This document shows positions 1 through 14,100 of a DNA stretch of 64,000 bases, piece after piece (position 1 is the first letter of the stretch; each line of letters begins with the position of its first letter). The stretch covers positions 687,001 to 751,000 of the forward strand of contig CM034110.1 in NCBI GenBank assembly GCA_019914945.1. Direction: 5' to 3'. Source of the DNA: Typha latifolia (taxonomy: Eukaryota; Streptophyta; Magnoliopsida; Poales; Typhaceae). A program made the position numbers and the translations under genes. Below the pieces are notes generated by a model. The model made no database searches and was not told where the DNA came from. It was given only the letters and a program-made list of their open reading frames with translations.

Positions 1-1564
1 GGAGGTAGATGGTGGTTAGGGTTTTAAGATAGAATTAGAGTTCTAATTTGGATCTACTCTCTAGCAAAATAAATAGCTACAAGCAAAGGAGTAAATGCAA
101 GATAAGAAAATAGCAAAACTAATATTCATTCTTGTCCTGATCACAAATAAACAATGATCACCTATTTGTAGAAGTAGAGACATGGCTGGTCTAAACCGAC
201 TTGCTCTACTAGGCTTACGTACATGAATTATCCACTTTAATTCAAATTTAAAAGTAAATAACAAAAACTATTAACTAAACTCGACTTGACTCAAACCTAA
301 CTTACTCAACTCTCATGGTAAAATCATATCACGTTTTGGATGCCCCAACTTTGAAAATATCAAGTATTGCCAAATTTGTTGTGCATAAGAAAGTGATATC
401 CTTGCTCCCTACAATCATCTGTCAAGCGATTAATATCAACACCCTTGGAGGTCGTTTGTTCTTCTTCAATTAAGCCTTTTATATTATTTTTTTAGCACTA
501 TTTACGTCCGTTTGATTTTGTGGCACTAAAAGAAATGATACAGCTCTAGATCAAACTTACTATTCCAACTCCTTCATTGGGTTTAGAAGCTACCATATCT
601 TTGGAGGAGAACAAAAGAAAATTTTAGAGATTTCTTAATGTCAGTGATTTCCTAGTCCTGTGCTCCTAGTGTAACATAAGCATTAGAGATTTCTTATCAG
701 TTGTTTCTTGTTCGAGGACTAGCTTTTCTTGGGCCCAAGTCAAATTCTTTTCTCAGGAAGCCCGCCTTTCACATTCTTTTATCATAGATTATTTCCATGA
801 TACTCTTCCAATCCAACTAAGCAACTTTAGTTTTCTAGATTGTGAGGAGTAAGTACTGGGATGGGTTACCTTATAGGAATATGACCCTTCCCAATCTCTG
901 TTACCGAATGCCATCCATAACAGTATAATAACACATTGAATAGGTTTCCGTATGACTTTTATCTGTGTTTTAGCATACAAAGGTTAGGTTTCTAGGTCTA
1001 TTATGGTAAAACATTGAACAGGAATAGCTATCCCAAAAGCAAGCATACCGGTATAGTAAACTAGAAATCCAATGATGCCCTCTCAAAATTTTTGTTAAAG
1101 TAAATATCCAACAGAAGATATAATTAAAGAATAATTTTAATTTCATAAATTATTACTGTTTTTCATATGCACTAACTGAACTTTTTAATTACCCATATTT
1201 AACTATTAAACTAAAAATTATATATATATATATGTACTTTTGAATTAAAAAAAAATAAATAACTATATATATCTCTAAACTTAAAAACTTTTTAAATCAA
1301 CAAATATCTGTGATAAAAAAAAATTAAAAAACATACGAAAAATAATAATAGTTTAGATAGTCTATGAAATTATCTTATAATTAATTATTTCCCGTCGGTA
1401 TGACAATAAAAGGATTTAAGAAAATAAAACTTTTATTTTTGCGTAGAAACAATTTCCAAATATTCCATAAAAAAGTATTTTATATTAAATTGATGATGTG
1501 ACGTCATCACGTGCATTGATTATGATAGCTATATAATGAAAAGAAAAATCAAAGGCTTTTGACA
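1..1564. other. Intergenic DNA without a recognisable gene
   Basis: AT-rich sequence with many stops in all frames. The open frames present are under 70 codons, have no recognisable domain and do not join across plausible splice sites. I see no RNA gene or transposon end here. Around 1225-1360 the DNA is mostly A/T with a short TA run. Confidence 0.6.
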
Positions 1565-4500
1565 AGTTATCACAATACCACCTTTTAGGTTATTTACATC
1601 GAAAACTTAATTGATTTTTATTTTGGCAGATAGAGTCATTTTTTATTTCTCAAGCACTTGAGGCTTTTTTTTTTACTTTTCTTCTAACTTTACCATTTCT
1701 GACATTTAGTGCTTTATTAAATATTAATGGGACACTATAAAAGAGAGATAAATGACCCGTACTTATCTTCTTTATCATCTTTATTTTCTACTTCATACGT
1801 TGCTACTAATTTTTCTTCTTTTTAATCATCTACTGCTTATTTTTCTATCTCTTAATCATTTTCTTTTTTTATACAAGTCTTTAATCACTTTTTAATTAAT
1901 AAAATAAGAGACTAATTAGAGATAGTTTAAGTTGTAAATTTTTATTAGAATTTCATACTTAAACTGCAAATTTCGTACTTAAACTATGAATTCTTCATTC
2001 CGCTATAGATATATTTCGAATACTCCGAATAAAAAAGTTCTAGATCATAATGTCATAGATTTTATCCAATTGGTTTCATAATATTTGGACTTCAAATGAT
2101 TATGTTATGAATATTTTTTCAAAACTGTGCACAACTGAAATTTCATAGTTTAAGTACGAAATTTGTACTTGAAATTATAAATTTCGTACTTAAACTACGA
2201 AATTCTAATTCTGCGTAATTTTAGCAAAATGTTTAGAAGATATGCATCTGACATCTAAAACATATAAAATTAAGTAGATAAAATCCATAACATCATGATC
2301 TAGAACTTTTGTATTTGGAGTTTCTTCATATTTAAAATTTATCTATAGTAAAATGAAGAATTTGACAAGAAATTCGTAGTTTAAGTATGAAATTTTGATA
2401 ATAATTCACAGTCTTTAAGTATATATTGTAATTTACTTATAATATTAGATTAAGTTATATTTTTGAAACATTAATTAAGGAGTTTTTATTTATTTAAACT
2501 ATTTGCAATTTGTTTTTATGTAAAATTGTAATGGTGAAATATATAAATTCTGTAATATAAAAGATATAACGAAAGTTGCTAAAATTAATAAAAGTTGTTA
2601 TTATATTTACGAAAGTGACTAATTAGAGATATTTTTTCTATACAAGTCTCTTTAATCGCTCTTTAATTAATATAATAAGATATATTTCGAATATGAAGAA
2701 ACTCAAAAAAAAGTCTAATATTACAAGTAAATTACAATATATACTTAAAAAAACTATTAATTATTGTCAGAATTTTATACTTAAACTACAAATTTCTTAC
2801 TGAAACTACGAATTTCATACTTAAATTATAAATTTCTTATCAAATTCTTTGTTTCACTGTAGATAAATTTTAAATACGAAGAAACTCTAAATATCAAAGT
2901 TCTAAATCATGATATCGTAGATTTTATCCAAAACAATTTAGACTCGATTATGCTCATAACTTTCGAGAGGATCTGCGAACAATCTAATCGATGGATCTTC
3001 CTAAATTTTTGATATATTGTCACTCTAGAAAAGAGCTTTCCAACGAATATAAGTCATAGAATTTGGACAGTTAGATCTTGAGATATCGACCGAACAGTGG
3101 TTGAAGGTCAATTAAACCCTAGCTTGATAGCCCTTCAATGGCTAGATAGTTGCTATGTTAAATCCATGGTGTGAAGGGGGAAAAGTTGTTATAAAAGAAG
3201 ATGGTTAGGAGTTAGAGAAAGCCGACTAAAGACTTGGACGGTGGAAGAAGAGAGGCGGGAGATGGCGCCAATAGCTAGAGATAGTTGAGAAGGAGATAAA
3301 TGCACAATGCCAATTTCAATTATTAGATTTCTCCTCAATTAGAGTTTCCTCCACATATTTATAGAGGCTCACCCTAGGGACTCATCAACTAAGTTAAATA
3401 ACCCTAACAAACTAATAATTTTGGCTGTGATGTATTCAAATGTGTCCAATCGCATTTGAACGCGCAAATACCGTTCTCTGTCGTTACGAACGCGTGCAAG
3501 TGTTTAAATGATCGCGTTCGAACGCGGATCCTTGGCGTTTGAACAACCCCTTGGCAAAAGGCCTTATTCTCTTAAGCAAATATAAACTAGATAAATAGAC
3601 TCATCCTAATGAACCCAAAGCTGTGAGTGAATCTAATCTGACCGAGTCGTATCAACATAATGATCTAGAACTTTTTTATTCGGAGTTTCTTCAAATTCGA
3701 AATATATCTACAACAAAATAATGAATTTATAGTTTAAGTATGAAATTCGTAGTTTAAGTATGAAATTCTAAAAAAAAAATTCACAATTTAAACTATTTCT
3801 AATTAATATATTATTTTATTAATTAAAAAGTGATTAGAGACTTGTATAAAAAAAAGAAAAGATTAAGAGATAGAAAAAGGAGTAGTAGAAGAAGAAGAAG
3901 ATAAAGAAGAAGAAGAAGAATTAGCAACAACATATGAATTAGAAGGTGAAGAAGATGAAGAAAAAGATGAGTACAGATCATTTGTTATGACCCAAGCCCA
4001 AGCTGATCTAGCCTAGCCAAGCAAAATCACTTGATCTAGTATTGGACTCACACACTATCCATCTTAGATTTGCCTATTTCCTTTAAGTTGTTCAATTAAG
4101 ACCTTATGGTATGTTGCATTTGCTTATTAGACTTAGTTGGTAATTTACTTATTAGCATTAGTCGGTCCAAATGAGGGTTAAACAACCTAATTTGGAGTTA
4201 GCCACCTATAAATTATGGTGTGCAACTCTTTTGCTCATTATGAAATGAATCAACTAATTTTAGCCATAGGAGTAGCCATAATCTAAATAGCCACCTCCAA
4301 CACCTCCGAAATTTCCCTCTACACCTCCATTGCAGCCTTCCACCACTCCTCCACCAAGTCGTGGCCACCCTCTCTCAACCCCAAATGAGAGAATTACCAC
4401 ACCTAGAAGCATCTGCAACTACTTCAAATCCAAATATGCTTTTCTAGAAATTGGGCCACTATATCATGTCTCTCTTCTAATGTTCCGGCAATGTTTAATA

Positions 4501-4655
4501 AGGCACTAAATGACAGAAAGAGCAAAGTTGAAAGAAAAGTTAAAAAAAAACCTCAAGTGCAAGAGAAACTAAAAATAAACCTGCCTTACCAAATTAAAAA
4601 CCAAGTGGCCAAATAAAAACCAAGTAGATTTTCCATACAAATAACCCTTTTACAA
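1565..4655. repeat. Complex foldback (inverted-repeat) element cluster
   Basis: One sequence module recurs in alternating orientation. Positions 1570-2090 read outward from a GGTTATTTACAT-like end, through a stretch containing GGGACACTATAAAAGAGAG, to a block with repeated ACTTAAACTACGAATTTC-type motifs. About 2290-2650 is largely the reverse complement of that block, 2640-2940 is direct again, and 3655-3990 plus 4490-4650 is inverted again. The outermost arms (1570-1720 and 4500-4650) pair as imperfect long terminal inverted repeats, as in Mutator-like or foldback elements. No transposase frame is visible. The central loop is occupied by an LTR fragment. Related sequence lies at 34240-35300. 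Superfamily assignment is an inference from the long terminal repeats. Confidence 0.6.
2930..3654 (-). mobile_element. LTR fragment (TGATAC/GTATCA family) inside the foldback loop
   Basis: The right end is GTATCA at 3649-3654, preceded by GACCGAGTC; the left end has a degraded counterpart (GACTCG at about 2942). The interior shares AAAGAGCTTTCCAA and an AGATATCG stretch with the solo LTR at 8807-9786. It also carries the palindrome GCGTTCGAACGC at 3514-3525 and weaker versions near 3449 and 3536. By comparison with the LTR at 45764-46591, where the palindromes sit near the 5' end, this copy is in reverse orientation. No internal retrotransposon sequence follows it. Confidence 0.55.
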
Positions 4656-4899
4656 ATGTGTGTTCTTAAAAAGTAAAATTAAAAAGAAACTGTGCACAAA
4701 GGAGCTGCCAAAATTCAATAAAGAGAAAGATCTTTCTCATTAAACTTTTTGTTTCATCAAATTTTCTGAGGACTGTATCATTCCAGAGTATAGACAAAAA
4801 CCTCAGCAGTGTTATAGGTTCAAATATGGCGCGCTTTCCAGAATTGAACAGAGCATTCATCAGCTCAAGAGATAAATGGCACAAAATTTACCAGACATA

Positions 4900-4905
4900 T
4901 TTATT
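4900..4905 (-). terminator. Candidate polyadenylation signal of VHA-a
   Basis: AATAAA on the minus strand, about 260 nt beyond the VHA-a stop codon at 5167-5169. The stretch 4906-5166 would be the 3' untranslated region; it holds no other gene. The hexamer is common in AT-rich DNA, so only the location supports this. Confidence 0.35.
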
Positions 4906-5166
4906 CATTATGTTTTCTAGAAAATGATTAGAAAATGAACAGTTGATATGAGATTTATAAATAAATAAATAACTTGCTTATATGCATGAATAGCATGCTC
5001 GCTGAGACTACATAAATGTGCAATAATACATGGCTCACAACAAAGAAGAAGCTCAGCTTTGTTCCTTGACACAAATGAACTAGAATTCTCGCATTCTTCC
5101 CCAGTAAAAGGAGGATTATTCTTTCTGGCAGCAGAAGCAAGTCCAAATGCCACAGAACAATGGTAC

Positions 5167-8100
5167 CTAGTCTTCCTCTTCATAAAGCAATACAAAAGAA
5201 AATGGTGCAAACTTGTATCCATCACCCTCATAGAACTTGTTCTGGAACTCCACCCAGTGAAGCCTCAAGGCATGTAAGAATGCACTTAAAGTTTCCATCA
5301 CAAGCAAGACACCAATAGTGGCAGAGATGAATACGACTAAGCCAATGATGAGAATGAAGATATTATTGTACCTGATGAAATACCAGTTATTCACTTCAAA
5401 TAAGAAGAAAAGAATACTAGATGGAAGAATAATAACTATAGGAAATGAATCAAATAAAGGAAACTCACCCCCAAGCAAGTAGGAGGACTTTCTCGTAAAA
5501 AACACTGGACAACTCCGAATGGGCAAGACTGCAGGCAGCACATCAAATATGTTGTTAATTACTGTTGGTGTAAGATCATGGAGGAAAGTAGTAATAAGAT
5601 AACAATACGGAATAAAAGGAACATGAAGTCCATATGGATACTAAACTAAGCTGCTGCTTTCATATGCAGATAGCAGATTGTCTACTTTACCGTGTTCTTT
5701 CTCTAGTACAGCCTAGTGACTTCAATCTTGCATAGTAAGCCGGTGAATTTTTCCTAAATATATAGCAGATACTGAAAAAAAAGGAAATCTCAAGAACAAT
5801 TTGATCACTTTGATACCTTAGAGCCCATAAACGAAGATATGACGCAGTATTTGAGACAGCTTCAAGGACAAATTCGATTGTATGTATCAATTGGTGCACA
5901 AAAACTTCAGTAAAGTCAAACTCCTCATGCTCATGAGAATTGTGATCATGGTCCACCTCAAGTGATTCTTCTGTTCTCTGAAGCATGGTATATGATTCCC
6001 CTTGATGCCTCTGATTTAACAATCATAAAGACTAATCAGCAGGATTTAAGAACCTAGTCACTCAAGAACAAAAAGGCAATCTGAACAAATAATTACCTCC
6101 TGATGTTGCTTCTTCAAAAGCAATGGCTTCGGAATTAACATCCAGGGCACAGAAATAAGAGCCAGAAGAAGTAGCACAAGCTAACCACATGATGATAAGC
6201 ATGTTAGTGTAAAAATGAACAGAACAATCTAATAGAGATGCATATAAAATTATAACAAACCTGCAGTGTTTTCTGTCCAGGAAATAGCTGGTTCTCACGA
6301 AGATCATCTGTTGGACTGAGGAACATATATATCATTACATGGTATAAATCTGCTTTTGACCCAGTGCACCATTTTACAATGATGAGAAGTGACAGATAAC
6401 CGAATAGACTGTTCAAGTAGATTAACTGAGGAACAAACTGATACCTGTGACAGAACAGCTGAAGCCATTAACTATATACTTATACGTTCATTACTGAATA
6501 TAAACTTATATTTAAGTTAAGAAAGGTTAAACCAAAACGGACTAGCATTCTAAACGATGCCCTCAGAGGATTACTATAATCTGAGCATTCAAGATGATTA
6601 AACAAAATATTAACGCTTTCAAGTTCTAATGATTATATGATCCATACAGATAGCTTTCTAAGACCCCTTCATGATAGATTTAGTTGTTTAGGTGATAATA
6701 ATGCATCCAGAGTTATATTCAAGTCTTGACTGAAAGAAGTAGATTGTCTTTGACAATTTCAATTGTCCTCTCAGCAACTAGTAGAAGCACATAAGAAACA
6801 ATACACAAAGTAGCAGATTATAAGTCATAATACTGAACCTAACATCAAATTTATAGAAACTAAATAAGTACAGCAAGTATAGGGAGTGTGTTCATGTGGG
6901 AGGAGAGAAAAAAAGGAGAAACCAGACCTTATTAAATCTATAACAATTGGAACCAAAAAAATTTCACAATAGGTAGCATTTTCAAAATTGGATGAATATG
7001 ATCCATTAGATTAGATGCTATCCATATCCACAGCCATACTCTGAGACAAACAAAGTAAGGAGAAGGATATCAGATCCGCAGTGAGCACTAAATCGAGCAG
7101 TGAATCATCAGTATGGAAACTAAAAATGGAAATTAGATTATTGCAATTACCAAATATTAATGCTATTCCTGAAGAATTTTGCATTAAAATAACTCAATAG
7201 AATGCCCAGATTCATTTGAGCTACCCCAATGAGGATAGACATCTTCATCTTCAATGAGTTGAGAAATGGCAGCTCACTACGGCTACCATGCCACTCAGGA
7301 TCCACACCAAATGGGTAAGTACGCCTCACCTTAATCAAACCCTCTGTAGTAGAATCTCTATGAGAAAGACAAAGGAAAACAAAAATCATAACCTACAAAA
7401 TAATCAGAAAAAAAATATCTTTCTAAACAGACTTGCACTTACCTGCAAGAAGGATCACGACAGGCATAGGCTGATTTACCGAAAAGCTCAAATGGGACTG
7501 AGAAGAACTCATTGTAGATTAATCCAGTATAAATCGAAAAAAGTCCCATCATCATAATCACATAACGCCCACCAAACATCATTTCCATGATATCTCCAAG
7601 CTTCTGTGAATCCCAAACAAATTTAATAATCATTAAATTATTATAGCAGTCATATAAACTAGTAAATGAACAATATTTAGGGAGAAAAGAAAAGAAAATT
7701 TTAATGAGCTTGGAATTGTTCAGGAAATCATAGAGTTTATCAATCAAGACTTCAAGAAAAAACAAAGAAACAAGAACAGCTACAACTATCATGATGATTA
7801 TTGCATTAGTTAAAAAGCACTTGGACAACTGTGTTCATCATCATATTATAAGAGGAATTTGAGCACATATTAATTTATTCACTCAATGAAGAGAAACAAG
7901 ATTACTCCACAACTAGCGAAAATTCTAGTTTTTGTCCACAATAATCTCTGTCTTTTCTTTAGAAGACCAACATAGTATATGGAGGGGAGACCAAAATGTG
8001 GGATGTTGGAGGAGATTCATTTAATTCTAACCTCACATTTGATGAACCTGCTTTGGAGTCCATCATATTCACTTATGAAGATAATGAGGAGAATAACTTA

Positions 8101-11100
8101 GATGGAGATGAATGATTAATGTCATTGCCAATTACACTACTGACTTATGGCTACTCTTGTTTTGATGTTATGAAAATTGTGAAATGTTGATCAGTTGATG
8201 TAAACTTTATTATTTGGTAGATGTACTTTATAAACTTTAATGCCATGACCCTACGAGTTGCTCATATTGAATACAATGATATCTACTATTTTTATTTTGG
8301 TGCATTGTTGAATGTTGATGCATTCGTTGTCTAATTGTCTTTAATATTTACTACTCTCATTTTTACTATTATATGCTTATGTAGATGATAGATATTATTT
8401 GTACATTGTCAATAGAATATGAATTTCTTTTTTGCACATATACAAGTATAGGTTGTCATTAGAATATAATTGTTTATATAATTTATTTATTGTTGTATCC
8501 GAGACGTACTGTATTATGATTTTTGAGAATTTGCCATATCCCATATCTGTATCCTGTATCCGGTTCCGTGCTTCATTGGTAGTTACAACTGGTACTGATA
8601 TTTATCATTCTTTTCTAGTGACCGATGTTGATAATGATATCGATATTTAGAGCCTTGGTGGCAATAGATTACATAGAGGTTGAACTACGTGCAAGATATA
8701 CATCTTAACATGTCACTTATTGGACACTTATTTTGAACACAACTCAAAACCAAGTAAGTGGGCTAGTTTCTGATTATCAAATCCAGCAATGAAATCCAAA
8801 CCTAATTGATACGATTCGGAAATCACCGATGACGTCTCGAATATGGATACACTTTAGGGGTGTCTTTTATTCTTGTTTTAGTGTTTATTTCACTCTGATA
8901 CGATCTCCCCTTTAGGATAAGGTTCGATCTCTCCCGATTTCCAAATCTGGACAGAATCTGATACGGAACTTCAGAAATAGATCTCGAAAGATACCGTCAT
9001 CAGATCGACGTGAGAATTTAATATGTTGTAGCCCCGGAAAAGAGCTTTCCAATAAATAAAGTTTCAGGCAAATCAGATGTAGGGATCTCGAGATATCGTC
9101 CAATTAGTGGATGAACGTCAGGGGGTCTGTCTTAGGATCCGTGGATGGAGGCACGAGATCCTAGATGATGGTGGATGGTGGTGGACCGACGTTAATGGGG
9201 TGGCACCGGTGAATAAGTGGTGGTGAAAGGATTATAAGTGATGGAAGGATTATGGCAAGTGTTGGATAGATTGAAAGAAGGGGAAGAGTGGGCCGCCCCT
9301 AAGGGACTAGGGTGATTGGCCGGTCGAGAGAGGTTAGAAGCGGTGTCGCCGGGGATCGAGAGAACGGGAGCGAAGAAGATGAAAGAGACAAAGCAAAAAC
9401 TCAATTCATCAATAATGATTCTATGGTTGTCATCCACACTTTTAGAGACTAACCAAACAATTCAAAAAATGACGATTATTAATCCTAAAATAGTAGATTT
9501 TCGCCGATCGCGTTCGAACGCACCTGATCGCGTTCGAATGCACATTTTGCGTTTTTTGTATTTGCGAACCTGATGCAGGCGTTCACAAGCGCGTTTGAAT
9601 ATACTCCATCTGCGTTCGAACGCACATTTCACATTCTCTATTTTTGTGAACCTGATACAGGCGTTTACAAGCGCGTTCAAACGCACTCCATCTGCGTTCG
9701 AACGCAACATACAAAAATAAGAATAAAAGATACCCATAAAGTGTATCCATGCTCGAGACGTCATTAGTGAAGTCCGAATTGTATCACTAACAGTATAGTT
9801 TATTGCATATGACTTATTACATATGAATAAAAGTTTCCTACCAAATAATTTTTCCACTTCAAGGAAAAGATATAACCAAAAATTTTAACATTCAACAATG
9901 CAGATAATGTAGTATGATTAAGTACAGAAGGCCATGAATCCCAATTGCATCCTCTTAAGTAGTCCACTTTTATTGTGGTAGCAAGAACTGAGAAACTAGA
10001 AGCTAATAGACTTTCTCCCATTCATGGTGGAAAATAGTAAAGGGGTATAGAGCACCCTGCATTTTAGGCAATAAAAGAAAAAGGCAAGAATCGGAACAAG
10101 AGGTCTAAATGGCAGTGTGTAAACGATAATAAATGCAAAGTACAAAATGTTATTTATAAATTTTCCTAAACTAAATTGTCTATATGTTTGAGCACAACAG
10201 TAGAAAAAGAATTGCACTTTTTCAAATTTTAAAATTTTATGTTTGCACATTATGTAGGGAATAGAATTCACCTAATTTTGAATAAGCACTCATGCATATT
10301 ACACATAGATAAGAAGTTACAAACAATATTTAGGGATGCAATTGAAGCTAAAAGGCATATGAAATCAAGTCAGTGATTTGCTTAATTTTTGAATTGCAAG
10401 TGCAAAGCAAATGGTCTAGATAAGTGTGTCTTCTGATTCCTCAGCTGAATTTATATGTATAATTGACATTTGAAAAGCCCAAGGAATTGAACAATTGAAG
10501 TATTCAGAAGTCAGTGATTTGTTTAACTTTTGAATTGCAAGTGCAAAGCAAATGGTCTAGATAAGTGTCTTCTGAGTTCTCCTTAGCTGAATTTATATGT
10601 ATAATTGACATTTGAAAAGCCCAAGGAATTGAACAATTGAAGTATTCAGAAGTCAAAAGAATAATGAAAGAACTTAAAAGAGCTGACCTGTGAAGAAAGT
10701 TTCTTTTCCCGGAATATGAGATACAATGTTGCCAATAATAAGCAAAGGCCATGGCCCCAATCTCCAAACATGACAGCAAATAGGAATGGAAACGTAACAA
10801 TGGTGTATACACCAGGGTTTGCTTCTTGATACTTAGCAACCCTGCAGTTTTCATAGAATTTGCTATTACTATAAATCCTTCATATAGGCAACATCCGAGA
10901 TAGAATATCTTTTCATCATATTAAAAAGTCAGAATTGCTTATATATCAGCAGCTACTAGTTTTATTGGAGGGTCAGTGTGTACATTTATAACATAAAGTT
11001 GCTTCAAGATCCTCCTCAAGACAAACAAAAAAAAAAAAAAAATATGGATGCTCCAAAGTAGTGTGTCTACATAATGGCAGATAAGCAAAAGCAACGATGG

Positions 11101-14100
11101 CCGTGCCACAGGCACAGACCGTGCCGACCAACACTTATCGGCCATGTTGTAAGAGGAGGGAAAAAAAAAGAGATGCCCACCTTCGCCTTTGCCTCCGCCG
11201 TCGCCGATCGCCTTCGCCGTCGCTGTCGCTGTCGCCCGAGCACTTTGAGTGCCCTAGCCCGAGGGAGGAGAGACCAAGAGAGAGAGAGAGAGAGATAGAA
11301 GTTATCGGTTAAAACATATGGAGCCATTTTTTTTTCAATTTTTCCTATTTTCATCAGTTATTATTAAATCAACTGATCAATTGATCATTTAGAAGGCTTA
11401 GATGAAATTAATGATAATGAGACTAGAGATGATAATGATGATGATGATGGTGATAATAACGAGACTCAGTCTGGTAGCGGTGATAATAGAGATGAAACAT
11501 GCTTCCCTATTACACAACCTTTTCAAAGGTATTATTTTTACAGAGGACTTGAATTTGTAGATAACAGGACATTAGTTGAAGTGTACCCATAGGATGATAT
11601 GAGTTCATCATAATTACCATCATATTAACCACACCCACCAGAGTCAGAACACCATTATTATACTCTATATCTACAATTTGTATATACTTATGGTGTGTCT
11701 ATGCTTATCCCGGTGCCGTTTATTCCCATGCATGTTCAACATTCATATCATATCATAGGAAAATTATAAAATTTCTATTTATATGAAGACTATGTGAGAT
11801 GTTACAACGAACAATACTATCAGTGAATGAGTTTTGAATAATATTGACAGTATTTAATACAACATTCTCATGTTATTCTTGTGCTGACAAATGAAGTATT
11901 TGATTCTCCTCATCATTTTACATTCAACTAGATATTAATTTTAATTATTAAATTATTATCGATTAATATTATGTTCAATCATTAATATTAGTTTTAATGA
12001 ATGTCTTCAATCCTAGTATGTGTTGAATAATATTTATATTTAACTGTTGCTTTATCTTTAATAAAATATGTTATTTATAAAATAATCTAAAGATAAAATA
12101 TTATACTGTAGGTTTTAAACTTTTAATACATATATTTAAACCAAAAATTAAAAATTGACATATCAAAGACCAAAATACATCTTTAAATATCCTAAAAAAT
12201 TTATTAAAAATATTTTAAATGCGTGCCAGTGGCACACACAACGGTGTGCCACTGGCACGGTGGGGTGTGCCACTAGCACGGCCATCGTTGGTTGATAATT
12301 TGGCATAACATACTCAAAAAGAAAACATCTTCTCTATCCTATGGTGCATTAAAGTTTAACCTAAAAAATCAAATTAAATACATCATTTTGAAGATTTGCT
12401 TCTCAAGGTTTGACAAATATTGACGTTGGCAAAAGAAAGCATTATGAAATAAGTGCTAAATCAAAAAGAAATAATTACTGCAAGAAAGAGAAGATTCCAT
12501 TGAATATGTTTCATTTGATCGAACATATCATTGGGAAATCATCCATGATTTATTTCAATGCATTTATTGGATTCATAAGAGGCGCTCAATGCCTATACTT
12601 AATGCTGACATCATAGAAATAGAAGACAACTTACTATTTCCTCAAATTGTTTTATTTTTCCTCAATTAACCAGATATCCATCTCAAATTTTAACTTGTAC
12701 CGCATTCATGAAGTTATTCCTGGACAGACTAACCATCAGAAGTAGACATAACAACTAATACGAATAAATGGAACACAATTTCAGGTCATAAGCGCTTATA
12801 GCTTTTGTATTTACTATGCTTAGGAACCTAATCCAATACTTCTAAGCAAAGATACATCGTAATTTGTTCTCTCACTGAGAATTTTCTGCATTCTAAAGTG
12901 CTATCACAGCACTAATGCAGACATTCTAGCCTTTTCCAACAGAATGACATTTAAAATATTTATCCTTTCCTAATCACTTGAAGCTGACAACAATGTCTGT
13001 GGCATCAAATATCAAGCCCTTATTAGTCTTTAAACACCTCACAAATATCGAAACTTTGAAACCTGTGAATCTAATCACTTGTATTCTAAAACATAGGTTG
13101 AGTAAATGTTTCCTTGAGCTATGATTCTTCAGTACCCCAGAATTATTGGTACCTATTCACAGAAAACAGCCGAATAATGCCAATAATAGTATAATATTAT
13201 TGATTCTGTAATACTATCCAAACAAGATCTGCAATTTCAGATGTTTGCTTGGAAATGTGCAGGAACTAACCCATAAGCATCAACAATTTCCTGAAAAGCG
13301 GAAGTGAATTTATTTGTCCGGAAATATGTAGGAGGAGATTCTTTCATGTGAAGAACCTGAAATATTGAGCCAACTTGGGAGTTACTGGCATAGGTAGCGC
13401 GCTGCAATGCATTTTGAATCTGCAGAAGTGCATGCAGAGAGATACTAATAAGCCCATACAAAAACAACATGAACATGAAGGTCTGCGGCAAAATAATACC
13501 AGAGACATTAGGATTACAAGGGCATTGAGGTACCTGGCCTGTTGCAAAAATAGGGCTCCAGCCCTCGGCAACTAAGCATTTCTTTGTCACATCAAGGCTC
13601 AGCATGTTTAAAGTGTGATAAACAGACTTCTCTCTCCTTACCTGTAATAATTAAAATTTAGATACAAATGGAACTAAAGAACTATCCAAGATGCCTATCA
13701 CTAAATATTAGTACCAAATGATTTGGGTTTCAACTAGCAAAATAAAAAATTGAACCACAAGCCAAGTCACATGAAATAAGATAGAGGGAAAATGTAGGAG
13801 TAATTTTATGAACATGAAAAAGAATAAATATGTAATAACTTACCGAGTGATTCCATTGCTCAAACTGATGGCCAATATTTTTAAGTATGTTGTCACGATG
13901 AAGCAATCCAACATCAATTGTAGACTTCAGCTCTGAGATCTTTCCTTTGGCCTGAACTTTAACAGACACACAAGTCCATTAGTTCATATTACAATATTAT
14001 CAGCAAGCAACAATAAGAAACATAGAGAATGCTTCCACTATGTCTGAATGCCTGATCACAAAACATTATGTAACATTATTTTGTTGGCAATAAAGTGAAC

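Noticed and set aside
11074..11354. GC-rich open frames on both strands
   Set aside because: They lie in the end region of a Mutator-like element, overlap in opposite frames and encode Arg/Pro/Ser-rich low-complexity sequence.
12410..12616. 68-codon plus-strand frame in intron 10
   Set aside because: Antisense to the intron, no domain, length expected by chance in AT-rich DNA.
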